Assembly: GCF_001562115.1 (NCBI RefSeq)
Contig: NZ_CP013927.1
Span: 1 to 64,000, forward strand
Source: Alteromonas stellipolaris
GTDB lineage: Bacteria; Pseudomonadota; Gammaproteobacteria; Enterobacterales; Alteromonadaceae
Direction of reading: 5' to 3'
Length of the DNA stretch: 64,000 nucleotides
The notes under the pieces were generated by a model that was not told where the DNA came from, made no database searches, and saw nothing but the letters and a program-made list of their open reading frames with translations. This document shows, piece after piece, positions 15,730-25,452 of the stretch (the first letter of the stretch is position 1; every line of letters starts with the position of its first letter). Position numbers and translations under genes: made by a program.

Positions 15730-17344
15730 ACCGACAATGAGATAATAAGTCTCGGCTGGCGTTATACGCTGTTGACTCTACTCCCGTGAGGCCAAGTAAA
15801 AAATTAAAGATGTTATCGTGAGAAATTGGTAGGGCTTCGGCTTCTCTTAGGCACTTAGAATCAGTATTGTTACTAAATATTTTGACGATAAGTGGTATGT
15901 GTAATTGTTCTTTTGGTGCGAAAACATAGGGAATGCTATGCAAGTATATTCCTTTTTCTCCCAACGATTCGCCATGATCAGAAGTATAGAGTAAAGTAGC
16001 ATCAATTTTTTTGTTTAAACTTAGCTTTTCCAGTCTTTCAATAATCTGAGCTAATACAAAATCAGTGTAAGCTATACTATTGTCATAGGCGTTTACAAGT
16101 TCTTCGTTGGTGCAGTTTTGAATATCACTACGCTGGCAATCTGGTCTAAAGTACCGATGGCCACTAGGATATTTTGTAAAATAATCCGGTCCTCGCGAGC
16201 CTGCAATGTGCAATATTATTAATGTGTTACTGTGGGTGAGGTTAGCTAACTTTTGGTCTAGTTGCTTAATGACTACTTCATCATAACAACTGCTCATCTG
16301 ACAAAGTTCTGGGTATTCACTCTGGGTTATATTGTGTTGTTTTACGCGTTTACAAGCGTCTTTGCAGCTCGTGTTGTAATTAGCAATCCACAACACATCT
16401 ACTCCCGCTAATTGAATAATATCTAAAACATTTTGCTTTGCATTAGCTATACGTCTATCGAAATTTTGCCTATCTAAACTGGAAAATATACACGGAATAG
16501 ATACGGATTTAGACGTGCCACAAGAAGTCATATTGGTGAAGCTGACGACATTCCAATTTTTAGTATAGAGATTTGTTTGTTTTTCGTAGCCATTTAATGA
16601 AAAGTTTTGGGCACGAGCTGTTTGTCCTAGTACTAAAACAGTAACTCGTTCCTCATCACTGCTCATCTTTGGTTTTGTGTCGATTAGTTCAAAGTGAGGT
16701 GGTGGATACAGCATATTTCTCTGTAAGTATTTAGCTGAAGAGTCTAGTAATGCATACGGTGTGAGATAGCCAATGAGGTCACGATTATTTCTTCCTACGG
16801 ATGCATAATTTGAATAGAACACTAATGCAATAAATAGCAACACAGAAAGACTACCGAATAATAACTTTAGCCGTGAGAGAAACTCTCCTGCGAAAGAGGA
16901 GTAGATGAGCTTAACATTAAAGATAAATATCGACGGAATGATGCCAAACACTATTGAGAATATTATTGTGGAATAATTTAAATATGTGAGTACTTCGGTG
17001 ATGCTATTATCAGCGATACTTTCGACCACTCCATAATCAAAAATAGTCCCATAATTTAGAGATGCATAAAACACTACAGATGATACCAAAACAAATATAA
17101 TCAGCGTGGGCTTGATCACTTTTCTAAATGCAAAAAAACACTGAATCGATACCGACAACGCTAACAAAAATAATGGAACCGACAACAAGAACAGCATATT
17201 GTACTGATCTGATTTGGTTATAGCTTGTGTGACTTTTATTAGGAAAGGAATATTGAGAATGAATACAATATAACTACATACTAATAAAATCAGTTTATTC
17301 GTAGTCAGCTTTAAATCCATTAATGATTTCATCTTAATTTGCAT
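15710..17344 (-). CDS. EptA-like phosphoethanolamine transferase, paralogue A (altered Zn ligand)
   Basis: 544 residues: five N-terminal membrane spans then a periplasmic sulfatase-fold domain. It has the catalytic Thr region (…TSCGTSKSVSIPCIFS…), the paired metal ligands in …TSDHGESLGEKG… and the second His in …LHSIPYVFAP…. In EptA/MCR enzymes the first Zn ligand is the Glu of GETARA; here the sequence is GQTARAQ, with Gln at residue 241. The enzyme may bind metal differently, be weak, or have another role. It modifies lipid A or core if active. It is separated from paralogue B by nine bases. Confidence 0.85.
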   Translation of the reverse strand: MQIKMKSLMDLKLTTNKLILLVCSYIVFILNIPFLIKVTQAITKSDQYNMLFLLSVPLFLLALSVSIQCFFAFRKVIKPTLIIFVLVSSVVFYASLNYGTIFDYGVVESIADNSITEVLTYLNYSTIIFSIVFGIIPSIFIFNVKLIYSSFAGEFLSRLKLLFGSLSVLLFIALVFYSNYASVGRNNRDLIGYLTPYALLDSSAKYLQRNMLYPPPHFELIDTKPKMSSDEERVTVLVLGQTARAQNFSLNGYEKQTNLYTKNWNVVSFTNMTSCGTSKSVSIPCIFSSLDRQNFDRRIANAKQNVLDIIQLAGVDVLWIANYNTSCKDACKRVKQHNITQSEYPELCQMSSCYDEVVIKQLDQKLANLTHSNTLIILHIAGSRGPDYFTKYPSGHRYFRPDCQRSDIQNCTNEELVNAYDNSIAYTDFVLAQIIERLEKLSLNKKIDATLLYTSDHGESLGEKGIYLHSIPYVFAPKEQLHIPLIVKIFSNNTDSKCLREAEALPISHDNIFNFLLGLTGVESTAYNASRDLLSHCRFSDNFQ

Positions 17345-17353
17345 CCATGCTTC

Positions 17354-18976
17354 TTAGGAAGAATACTTTTTAGGTACGTCTATTTCGATGTCTCCAACTT
17401 TTTCGTTGGAATCACTAAGAACATCTAGTTCTGGTTTATAAATAGGCGAGTCAAGTTCAAAAGCTCCTAAAATCGTGTGGAATACATTAAATTGCGAATG
17501 ACTTGGTGCCTGTTTAAGCTTACTCAAATCAAGTTTTCTTTGTTTGAGGAATTCATCTGAAGCCCAAATCAGGAATGGAATATTCTTTTGGTAGTCTGGT
17601 GCAAAAGTGTAGGGTGTTCCATGTAAATAGAGTCCATATTCACCAAGCGATTCACCGTGGTCGGATATATACATCATCGCGGTTGATGTGCCCTTAATAT
17701 TTTGAAGTTTTTTGATGATGCTTACTAAAAAATGATCAGTATATAAAATGGTATTGTCGTATGCGTTTACCAATGATTCTGAGTTGCATTTACTAATTTC
17801 TTCATCACGACATACGGGGGTAAATTGATTAAACTCTTGAGAGTATCGTTTGTAATAACTTGGACCGTGACTACCTTTAGTATGCAATATTAGAAGGATC
17901 TTCTGCTTTTCTGATGACTCGATAGTTTGGGAAAGATTAGTTAGCAAAACTTCGTCTAAGTGGCACCCATCACCAGTACAATTAGACCTTAATTCATTTG
18001 CTTCAACGTAACGAGAGACATCTGTAGCGGGCTCACCCCAGTTGTTGGTTCGCCACTCTACCTCTATGCCATGTCTAGTTAAATACGTTGGTAGGGGCTC
18101 GTAGTTAATATGTTTCTCGGTAGGAGCTAACATACAAGCCAGTGCGCCTGTGGTATATGTTGTACAGGACTTGGTATTACTTAAAACTAATAAGTTTTGC
18201 TGCTGTGCTAACTTAGGGGTAGTTGTTTTTGGGTAACCATAAAGAGAGAAGTTATCTGCACGAGCCGTTTCACCAATCACTAATATAAATACTGTTTTTC
18301 TATCGTTGATAAATTTGCCACTTGGTAACGCTAGCTGCCCTTCAGTAGACTTGTTCATCGCCGTATAGTGCCTAGCTGAATTTATTATGTATGACCAAGG
18401 TAAAATCTTTCCGCCAAGCACACTGGCGTGTTTATCTATCCAAAGCCAACTGGCAGCATTTACATAAAGAAAAGTAAAACAAGTAATCAAACCTATCAGC
18501 GCATTTCTAAATACTCGAATTCTATCTAGCGTTTCAACCTTAGGTCTGATCAATATCCACGCTGGCAATAAACCCACAATAATCGCCGTAAAAAGTAGAC
18601 TTATGGATAGTAGCTCTACAGACTCAGAATAACGGGTATTAAAAACATTGCCCATCATGGTTCTGTCGAGAACGACCTGGTAGGTCGTCATGTAATAAAT
18701 AGCGATAGCGTTTATTACAGTAGTGATAGCAACAAAACCTTTGAGTATTTGTAACGAAATTAAGGCTAGAAATGAGCAGAAGGTAAATGTAAAAACAAAA
18801 ACGATTGCAAATACAGATGATAATATTGCTACCCCACTGAACGTGGATAGTTCTATATTGTTTATAACGTATACCCAGAGTACTAGATTGAATAAAATCG
18901 TACTTAGAACGCTACTAAATAGTACGTAATTGCTGGCCTTATTAGCAGTAGGTGATAAAACTCGTAACGAAATCAT
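17354..18976 (-). CDS. eptA: EptA-like phosphoethanolamine transferase, paralogue B
   Basis: 540 residues with the same layout as paralogue A: five membrane spans (about 1-180), then the periplasmic sulfatase domain. The Zn ligand Glu is present (GETARADNFSLYGY, Glu at residue 236), as are SDHGESLGE and LHGTPYTFAP. The nucleophile Thr lies in SCTTYTTGALACMLAP, an unusual variant of the normal SCGTATAVSVPCMFS. It should transfer phosphoethanolamine from phosphatidylethanolamine to lipid A phosphates or heptose, lowering binding of polymyxin-like peptides. It overlaps the PAP2 gene by four bases. Confidence 0.92.
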   Translation of the reverse strand: MISLRVLSPTANKASNYVLFSSVLSTILFNLVLWVYVINNIELSTFSGVAILSSVFAIVFVFTFTFCSFLALISLQILKGFVAITTVINAIAIYYMTTYQVVLDRTMMGNVFNTRYSESVELLSISLLFTAIIVGLLPAWILIRPKVETLDRIRVFRNALIGLITCFTFLYVNAASWLWIDKHASVLGGKILPWSYIINSARHYTAMNKSTEGQLALPSGKFINDRKTVFILVIGETARADNFSLYGYPKTTTPKLAQQQNLLVLSNTKSCTTYTTGALACMLAPTEKHINYEPLPTYLTRHGIEVEWRTNNWGEPATDVSRYVEANELRSNCTGDGCHLDEVLLTNLSQTIESSEKQKILLILHTKGSHGPSYYKRYSQEFNQFTPVCRDEEISKCNSESLVNAYDNTILYTDHFLVSIIKKLQNIKGTSTAMMYISDHGESLGEYGLYLHGTPYTFAPDYQKNIPFLIWASDEFLKQRKLDLSKLKQAPSHSQFNVFHTILGAFELDSPIYKPELDVLSDSNEKVGDIEIDVPKKYSS

Positions 18977-19821
18977 TTATTAAGTGATGCCTTTAGCGCT
19001 ATATATGTGCCTACTATTGTGCTCACGATTATCGCTGCCCAAACTATTGCTAGCTGTGGTACTTTTCCGTTAACGGCGCTAAAAAGTAACACCCCACAGA
19101 AGAAAAGCACAAAGTACCCAAGATAAAGAGGTTTTTCTTTTACCCAGTGCCACCAACCTGAATAACGTCTAGTTAGGTATTCACCACTAAAACCAGCGAC
19201 TATTCCAAGTACAGCACCAAAGATGAGATCAGCAGGCCAGTGTGCGCCCACGGCTACTCTTGATATCGCCGTTATAGAGGCAACTAAACACAATAGGGTG
19301 GTTAAAATGAATTTTGAATAATCTCGCTTGTTATCTACGTTTACAGTAACAAACCAAATAGCAGACAGGGTGGTAAAGATTGTAATTGTATGACCCGATG
19401 GGAAGCTGGAATGAGCGGTTAGTGTAGAGCCAATAATCGTAAACTGTTCAAGATCTAAAATAGCAGCGGGTCTGGGAATAGCGAAAAAATTCTTACCCGC
19501 ATGACTGAGGATACATGCGAGCGGAATTGCTCCAAACATAGCCGCCCAAGCTCTCTTATTAAAAAGGCAGATAAACGAGAGTAAAGGGATGAGAACTAGA
19601 GCATCTCCTAGGTAAGTAACGTTATGCCAGAATATTTCAGGCAAAATTTGAAGCGCTTGATTACCCATAGAAAAGAGAACTGTTTGACTTGCAAGATAAG
19701 CATTTTTATCTAAGGCAATACTGAAAAGCACCAGTACAACAATTAAGAAAGCGAATATCGCTACCCAGTTAGTAGTTTTAAACTTTGTATTAACTGCAAC
19801 AGTTGCAAATCTAGTAGACAT
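18973..19821 (-). CDS. PAP2-family lipid phosphatase (LpxE/LpxT/PgpB-like)
   Basis: 282 residues with an N-terminal membrane span and a six-helix PAP2 core. The three phosphatase motifs are all present: KNFFAIPRP (KX6RP), PSGHT and SRVAVGAHWPADL (SRX5HX3D). Periplasmic PAP2 enzymes either remove the 1- or 4'-phosphate of lipid A, transfer phosphate, or recycle undecaprenyl pyrophosphate. Here the EptA and ArnT-like neighbours favour lipid A. The C-terminal extra two membrane spans lengthen it beyond LpxE. An operator array lies 43 bases upstream. Confidence 0.85.
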   Translation of the reverse strand: MSTRFATVAVNTKFKTTNWVAIFAFLIVVLVLFSIALDKNAYLASQTVLFSMGNQALQILPEIFWHNVTYLGDALVLIPLLSFICLFNKRAWAAMFGAIPLACILSHAGKNFFAIPRPAAILDLEQFTIIGSTLTAHSSFPSGHTITIFTTLSAIWFVTVNVDNKRDYSKFILTTLLCLVASITAISRVAVGAHWPADLIFGAVLGIVAGFSGEYLTRRYSGWWHWVKEKPLYLGYFVLFFCGVLLFSAVNGKVPQLAIVWAAIIVSTIVGTYIALKASLNK

Positions 19822-19863
19822 AAAATCACCTCTATTTTGGTGATTTCATGCTAGTCAGTGAAA

Positions 19864-19891
19864 CTTAAGATTTGCTTAGTTCAAACTGAAA
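19864..19891 (+). promoter_or_regulatory. 11-bp-phased operator upstream of the PAP2/eptA genes
   Basis: CTTAAG-N5-CTTAGT-N5-CTGAAA with exact 11-bp spacing, in the 86-bp gap between the GT25 stop and the PAP2 start. This implies an internal, regulated promoter for the PAP2-EptA-EptA segment. Confidence 0.6.
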
Positions 19892-19907
19892 CTTTTAAAA
19901 AAGAACA

Positions 19908-20684
19908 TTAATCAATGATGTCTAAATTTTTTAACTCTAAAATTTGAGAGTTAACAGCTTTTTTGTTCACAAAATAGTTCTTAAATTGTTGGCATTTCCT
20001 ATGCCAGAAGTGACCTTCCTGTTTAACTTTTCTGCCAGATATTGTACTTTGGTAAGACATATCTTGAGCAACAGGATATGGGAGCAAAGAGTAGACATAG
20101 ATTTCCCGTTCCCAAAAGTGTTGTATATCAACATCAACAGGTCTACCAAACGATTCTGAGTACTTTAACAGTTTAATAGCAGCATCTTTAGTAATTGCTG
20201 TTGCTGCGCAGCCAGTCATCGGTTTTATATGTACTACCAATTCAAAGCCATTACCTATATTGCAGCTATGAGCTATTTTTCTTTTACGGTTTTGATAAGC
20301 AGCCAATTTAATTACTTGCCAATCAATAGACAAATTGTTGATGGTGTTAATAGCGAGGTTTAAGTCACCAATTAGTTCAATATCGTCTTCCAGCACTATG
20401 CCATAAGGTTCATCACCTTTAGCAATTTTCTCCCATGCTTTCCTATGACTTAAGTAACATCCGATCTCACCATTGGAAAGCTCATAATGGTAAGCCGTTC
20501 TATTTAATGTTCGGCTGTAATTTGCACTCTTTTCCAGTTCTGTAAGTTCTCCACCTAGCACCGCTGGTATTCTTTCTAGAGCGAGGTTTTGCTTATTTAA
20601 CCTGTTAATGCAATTATTGAGTCGTTCTTTGTACTGCTCAAGGTTAATCACATAAACCTTCGGGCAAAAGTTAGTATCAATCAT
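19908..20684 (-). CDS. GT25 family LPS glycosyltransferase
   Basis: 258 residues. N-terminus …VYVINLEQYKERLNNCINRLNKQNLALERIPAVLGG… and the …LSHRKAWEKIAKGDEPYGIVLEDDIEL… block are the signature of glycosyltransferase family 25 (LgtB/LpsA type), with the EDD metal-binding triad. It is a cytoplasmic enzyme adding galactose or a similar sugar to the LPS core. It overlaps the upstream GT2 gene by eight bases, so the two are co-translated. Confidence 0.9.
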   Translation of the reverse strand: MIDTNFCPKVYVINLEQYKERLNNCINRLNKQNLALERIPAVLGGELTELEKSANYSRTLNRTAYHYELSNGEIGCYLSHRKAWEKIAKGDEPYGIVLEDDIELIGDLNLAINTINNLSIDWQVIKLAAYQNRKRKIAHSCNIGNGFELVVHIKPMTGCAATAITKDAAIKLLKYSESFGRPVDVDIQHFWEREIYVYSLLPYPVAQDMSYQSTISGRKVKQEGHFWHRKCQQFKNYFVNKKAVNSQILELKNLDIID

Positions 20685-21441
20685 TAGAATCTCTCGATAC
20701 TTCTAACTCAAACAATTTAGCTTCTTTCAAAAAAGCGTAATATGAATTTATGACCGCTTTTATAAACCCTCGACGACCAGAAAATATAAAGCCTTGTAAT
20801 AGGTAGTGTTTTAAAAAAGTAAATGGAAAAACTAAACCTAATTTTATAAAACTACTTTTTTTATTTTTATTGAATTTTTCTTGAGATTTTAATGTGGAGT
20901 ACAAATTACATTTGTTCGTTAAAATTGAAATAGAGTTATAGCCATAATGCTCAAAAGCTTCTTTCACATATAGCTCTTTGCCGTCCACTGTTGCACTTTC
21001 ATGAACGATAGTTTTTTCATTAAAGTATGCTTTTGACTTACGGTATAGTCTCAGATTGTTTGGCTTTTTGGTGAAGTTTGAGAATACTTTATTGATGAAA
21101 AGATCATTTCTTTTGAACCTGACGCTATCGTAATTATCTTCAGTAATGACTTTTCTTATAACTCTTCTAGTGGCTTCGTTCAGTGCTTCGTCTGCGTCCA
21201 AATTGAGAACCCAATCATTGGTACATAATGACATGGCAAATTCTTTTTGCTTGGCATAGCCTAACCATGATTGATAGTATGTTTTAACCTCGAATCCCTC
21301 AGATATCTCTAATGTTCGATCATCACTACCTGAGTCGACAATAATAATTTCATCAAAATCAACCAATGACTCTAGTAGTCGCTTAATATTTTTCTCTTCG
21401 TTTTGTGTTATTACAAAAACACTTACTGGTATTTTTTTCAT
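20677..21441 (-). CDS. GT2 family LPS-core glycosyltransferase (WaaE/KdtX-like)
   Basis: 254 residues. The motif sequence VSVFVITQNEEKNIKRLLESL, then …IIIVDSGSDDRTLEI…, …QSWLGYAKQKEFAM…, …NDWVLNLDADEALNE…, matches the WaaE/KdtX beta-1,4-glucosyltransferases that act on inner-core heptose. No membrane span apart from a weak hydrophobic stretch near 210. First gene of the leftward LPS run; a four-unit operator lies about 255 bases upstream of the start. Confidence 0.9.
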   Translation of the reverse strand: MKKIPVSVFVITQNEEKNIKRLLESLVDFDEIIIVDSGSDDRTLEISEGFEVKTYYQSWLGYAKQKEFAMSLCTNDWVLNLDADEALNEATRRVIRKVITEDNYDSVRFKRNDLFINKVFSNFTKKPNNLRLYRKSKAYFNEKTIVHESATVDGKELYVKEAFEHYGYNSISILTNKCNLYSTLKSQEKFNKNKKSSFIKLGLVFPFTFLKHYLLQGFIFSGRRGFIKAVINSYYAFLKEAKLFELEVSRDSND

Positions 21442-21817
21442 ATTAATTTACTTTATTTTAAGCGACTACTTAGGTAATAGATGGGATATTGCTATCAATA
21501 AACTATTTGAACTGATTTCCACCGCGAATAATTTATTTTTTCAATGACGACAATTTTTAAAAATAGTAATTCTCATAAATGTTGAAAAAAATAATTATTC
21601 ACACGCTTTTCTAGATTCAAGTGATGGCCTTTATTTCAACAGTCACTTGGGACTTTCGCTTAAGTTGAAGGGTATGTAAATCGTTAAGTATGTTATTCAG
21701 TTTTTATTCAGTTTAAATTCAGTAAACCTTAAGAAAACTCATGGTTTGCTGAATTTTAGTGTGTGATATTTTGAAGCTTTGGAGGTCGGTTGAAACTATA
21801 GATTGGGATCTTAGGAT
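21442..21817. other. 376-bp promoter region between DUF5916 and LPS genes
   Basis: No coding frame. It is AT-rich and holds the four-unit 11-bp operator array. It should carry the leftward promoter of the GT2-GT25 genes and the terminator of the DUF5916 gene, although I see no clear hairpin with a T-run for the latter. Confidence 0.55.
21695..21733 (-). promoter_or_regulatory. Four-unit 11-bp-phased operator upstream of the LPS glycosyltransferases
   Basis: On the minus strand it reads CTTAAG-N5-CTGAAT-N5-CTGAAT-N5-CTGAAT, with starts at exact 11-bp steps (21695, 21706, 21717 and 21728 on the plus strand). It is the most regular of four such arrays in the locus and the best candidate binding site for the response regulator at 25452-26126. 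Confidence 0.7.
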
Positions 21818-24037
21818 TTAAAAATGAAGCCGGATCTTCGCGAAAATATTATGAGCATCATTTGTATCTATCGCTTTTTTATAAAGGTTAAGTTTACCAA
21901 ATTTGGCAATGTCATCTTCAAATTCTCCCCCAAAACTATAACTAAAATAAAAGGCGGTTAATTGGCTCAAAGCATATTTGTAGCGCAGTTGGAATGCACT
22001 TTCGGAGAAAGAGAAATCATCTTGTTCGCCAAAGGTTGATAAGCGTCCTTCAGCATTAACGAGATATCGATTTAAATGTTTGGCTTTGCCAACCACTGAT
22101 TCAAATTTTATTCGTAACTCTTGGTTGTCTGCTATTTGGTAATCAAGGCTTAACTCTATACTTTGTTCAGTAAAGTTGTATTCATCAACAGTTTTACCTT
22201 CGTCCCAGTCAAACCAACTGTCACTTTTGTATTGCGCAAGAGTAAAACTGACCAATATATTGTCACTAAACTGTTGCTCGATGCTTGACTCAGCGTTGTA
22301 AAATGCTCCCGAAAGCCCCTCTGTTCCCAGTTCAAACTCGAGAGAAAAGGTTCCCCAATCATACTCTGGAGAACTAATTTCCAATTCGGCAATATAAAAT
22401 GATGGAAGCCAAACAGATTGACGGCCTCTCGTCAGCAAGTCGTCTAAGCCTGATGTGCCATATTCAATACCGAACTGATATTCAAACTCGGAGTCAGCAA
22501 CCAACTCAATGCTGCTGGCTAAAATACGAGGTAACTTTTCACTTTCATAGTTGGTTTTTAATTCAGCTTCTATAGCAAATGTGACATCTCGAATCGACCA
22601 CATATCTAGGTCTGGAATTTGATATTCATACTCATATTCAAATTGGTTTCTGTTAATTCGTTTAACATAACCAATATCATTAAGCTGCAATTCATCGCCA
22701 TAGCTAAAAACGCTAAACTCATGACTTTGCTGCTCTGATGACTCTATGCTGCCCGTCAGCCACCACCCGGTATCACCGCTTGTTGTTTGAGTTTGTTCTA
22801 TGTGAGAGCTAATAATGCCTAAATTCAGTTCAGTATCTTCTGAATATGCGTAGTTGATGTCTGTAGAAATAATAGTCGCTTCACGCTCAATGCTTGGTGT
22901 GGTGACATTGTTGATAGAAATCCCTAATTTGCTAGCATCAGTATGATACTGGCCTCTCAATACCCAAAAATCTCTTCCTGATTGTCCATTCTCTGAGCTT
23001 TCAAATGCAGAGAGCAAGCCTAAATCTACTTGCTCTGTGGCAAATGTATATTTAAATGCAGAATCTAAGTCTCCAGCATAGTCTTCGTCATAATAAGATT
23101 CCCCACCAATTCTTGGTGTATGAACCACTCTTAAATTCTCAGGACCGACAACATCAAAAATATTTTGATTGTCATTGAAAAAGGGACGCTTTTCCGAGAA
23201 AAAACTTTCAATAGCGGAAAAGTTAACAACTAACTCATCAGACTCTACCTGACCAAAATCTGGATTAACTGTCGCGCTTATTTGCTGAGTTTTTGTAGGT
23301 TTCCAGAAAATCTCGGTGCCTATATCAGTACTATTGTGATTATTTGTTATATCCCTGTTTACAGATATATAGGGAAAAATGTCGAAATTAGATTCGGCCT
23401 TGATGGTTGCTACTTCTTTGTTGAATTTTTGCAAAAAACTATTCATCGAAGAATTTGCGGGGATAGATGAATAAATAGCATTGGTTTCTTCATCATAACG
23501 AGAGACAGATATACCGAATTCATGTTGCTCTTGCATATTAAAAACCATCGAATTCCACGGGATATAGAGTTCTGCTACCCATATATTGTCATGTGCTTTA
23601 ACTGCATAGTTCCAGTTGCTGCTCCAGTCTAGATCTAACTCTTTATTCTGCTTATAAATACCATCATAAAAATAGCCTTGGTGATTAATCGCAAATACGT
23701 AGCTCGTCTGCTGGGTATTATTCATATCCAACATAATTTGAATGTGGTCGTTGGTAAAAAGAGTATCGTTTTCTTGAGTGCGAACTCTCAATGGATTTTC
23801 TTTTGTCGCTGAAACTGCTACGTATAAACCCTGTTCACTAGTAAATATTTGAAAGTGAAAATTTCCATCTGAGCTAAATAAAGTTTGAGGGGTGACTTGA
23901 TAATTGGCGGTATGCTTAATTTGCTCCTGCCATTTTTGTTCTTGCAAAGAGCCATCAATAATGACGTCTGAAGCGCTAACAAACATTGGAATAGTCAATG
24001 CGAATAACTAAATAACGTAGTTTACTAATGGCTTCAT
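21818..24037 (-). pseudogene. DUF5916/CBM9-like outer-membrane protein with amber codon in the signal peptide
   Basis: The frame of 726 residues has an N-terminal CBM9-like domain (about 5-190, …IIDGSLQEQKWQEQ…TNDHIQIMLDM…YIPWNSMVF…) and a DUF5916-type beta barrel ending in Phe (…IFAKIRLHF). The natural start is ATG at 24037-24035, overlapping the kinase stop as ATGA, which gives MKPLVNYVI-stop-LFALTIPMFVSA: an otherwise perfect signal peptide interrupted by TAG at codon 10. Only a TTG at 23998 could restart it, and that would lose the basic signal-peptide start. It is either a very recent pseudogene, a suppressed stop, or a sequencing error. Function unknown; its place between sensor kinase and LPS genes suggests envelope adaptation. 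Confidence 0.75.
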
Positions 24038-25452
24038 GACAGTACGATTGTAAAAGTTATATGATTCAGATCATCTAGAGAGACAGAGATAGTTGCTCCA
24101 AGCCTTTCACAATATGATTTTACGATCGCCAAGCCAAGTCCAAAGCGCTCTGTTGAGGTTCTAGAGTCATCTTTTTGCCATAAAGGTTCAAAAAACTGAT
24201 TTAAATCATCCTCGCAACACTCTCCTTCGCACGTGTTTGTAATCTCTATATGCACTTTCCCACCCCTAGTTTTCACTGCGATATCGATAACAGTGCTTTC
24301 AGGGCTGTAATAAACTGCATTACTTATTAGGTTTGAAAGCACTGTTTCCAGTGCAAATTCATTGGTAGTTACTACAATAGAGTCGCTGTCAAAATCGGTG
24401 TCAATTTGCCTACTTGACTTGTTTTCATAACTTAAAACGCTATTGAACAAAGCTATTAATTCGACTTCGGCTGTTGGAAGTGTTTGACTACTATTGCTCT
24501 TTTGTAGCAATAGAATCCCGTTCACAATGCTTTTTAGTCTTGTGGAAATGTCTTTAACATCATTGGCTAAGTTGTCAGTAATTTGCTTTTCATGGGGAAA
24601 TTTAAGGGCAACCTCACTTAAACTGAGCAGCTCAGTAATAGGCGTTTTTAGCTCATGAGCAATATCTGACGTGACCCTTTGCTCCCGCTTGTAAAGATTA
24701 CGGTTATCTTTAATAAATTGATTTGTAGCCTTGGCGATAGAGATTAACTCTTCAGGCAAATTTTCAACGGAAACGTCGGCATTATCTGATGTCAGACTAA
24801 CGTTACTGAGTTTCTGAGCAAATTCATCAATTGGCTTTAAACTTCGCACCACTACTAATGAAACTATCTTCCGAACCGTTAATACAGCAATTATTGAGGT
24901 CAAAACGAAAATGACATCAACAAACCAGAGAATGTAATTAAGATCTTCTTTGCTCAGTGCGTAAGCAAACTCCACAGGCTTTTGTTTGTTTGCGAACTCT
25001 TCTCTGGTAACGCCCAATGCTTCGCGAATATCTGAATCGACTTGTGGTAAGAATTTGCTAAACAACACTCTACCATCCCGTCCGTCTGGTAAAGTTATAT
25101 CTTGAATGATGAAGCCATTTAATTTTACATCTAATCTAGGAAGGTCTTTTACATCAAAGAATTCTAGTGTATCGGAGCGCTCAAATACTTCATTGTTATA
25201 CCAAAGCTGAAAGTACTCAGGATTTTCTTTACCTTCAAATTCAGGCATGAATTCACCTGCAAAATCAAAGTCTACTTCTTCATCTTCTTTAACTAAAGTC
25301 TCTAGCAGGCCAACTTTATTGATCATCGCTCGATCAAATTCTTCACTAATCCACTTGTCAACGCTGATATCCGTAGCCAACAAAATAGCGACTAACAATA
25401 TTGAAATTGAAATAGATAAATATCGACTGAGCTTTTTTTGAATTGAATTCAC
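24034..25452 (-). CDS. Sensor histidine kinase (PmrB/QseC-like)
   Basis: 472 residues: membrane spans at about 10-30 and 170-195 enclose a periplasmic domain. That domain has a very acidic stretch, VKEDEEVDFDFAGEFMPEFEG, suitable for sensing cations or antimicrobial peptides. HAMP is followed by the H-box SDIAHELKTPITEL (His at residue 266), N-box NLISNAVYYSP and G-box RFGLGLAIV. Its start overlaps the stop of the response regulator gene, so the pair is co-translated. Likely controls the lipid A modification genes through the phased operators. Confidence 0.92.
   Translation of the reverse strand: MNSIQKKLSRYLSISISILLVAILLATDISVDKWISEEFDRAMINKVGLLETLVKEDEEVDFDFAGEFMPEFEGKENPEYFQLWYNNEVFERSDTLEFFDVKDLPRLDVKLNGFIIQDITLPDGRDGRVLFSKFLPQVDSDIREALGVTREEFANKQKPVEFAYALSKEDLNYILWFVDVIFVLTSIIAVLTVRKIVSLVVVRSLKPIDEFAQKLSNVSLTSDNADVSVENLPEELISIAKATNQFIKDNRNLYKREQRVTSDIAHELKTPITELLSLSEVALKFPHEKQITDNLANDVKDISTRLKSIVNGILLLQKSNSSQTLPTAEVELIALFNSVLSYENKSSRQIDTDFDSDSIVVTTNEFALETVLSNLISNAVYYSPESTVIDIAVKTRGGKVHIEITNTCEGECCEDDLNQFFEPLWQKDDSRTSTERFGLGLAIVKSYCERLGATISVSLDDLNHITFTIVLS

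Noticed and set aside
14635..15789. Plus-strand ORFs inside the lipid A operon
   Set aside because: Shadows of well-recognised minus-strand glycosyltransferase genes.
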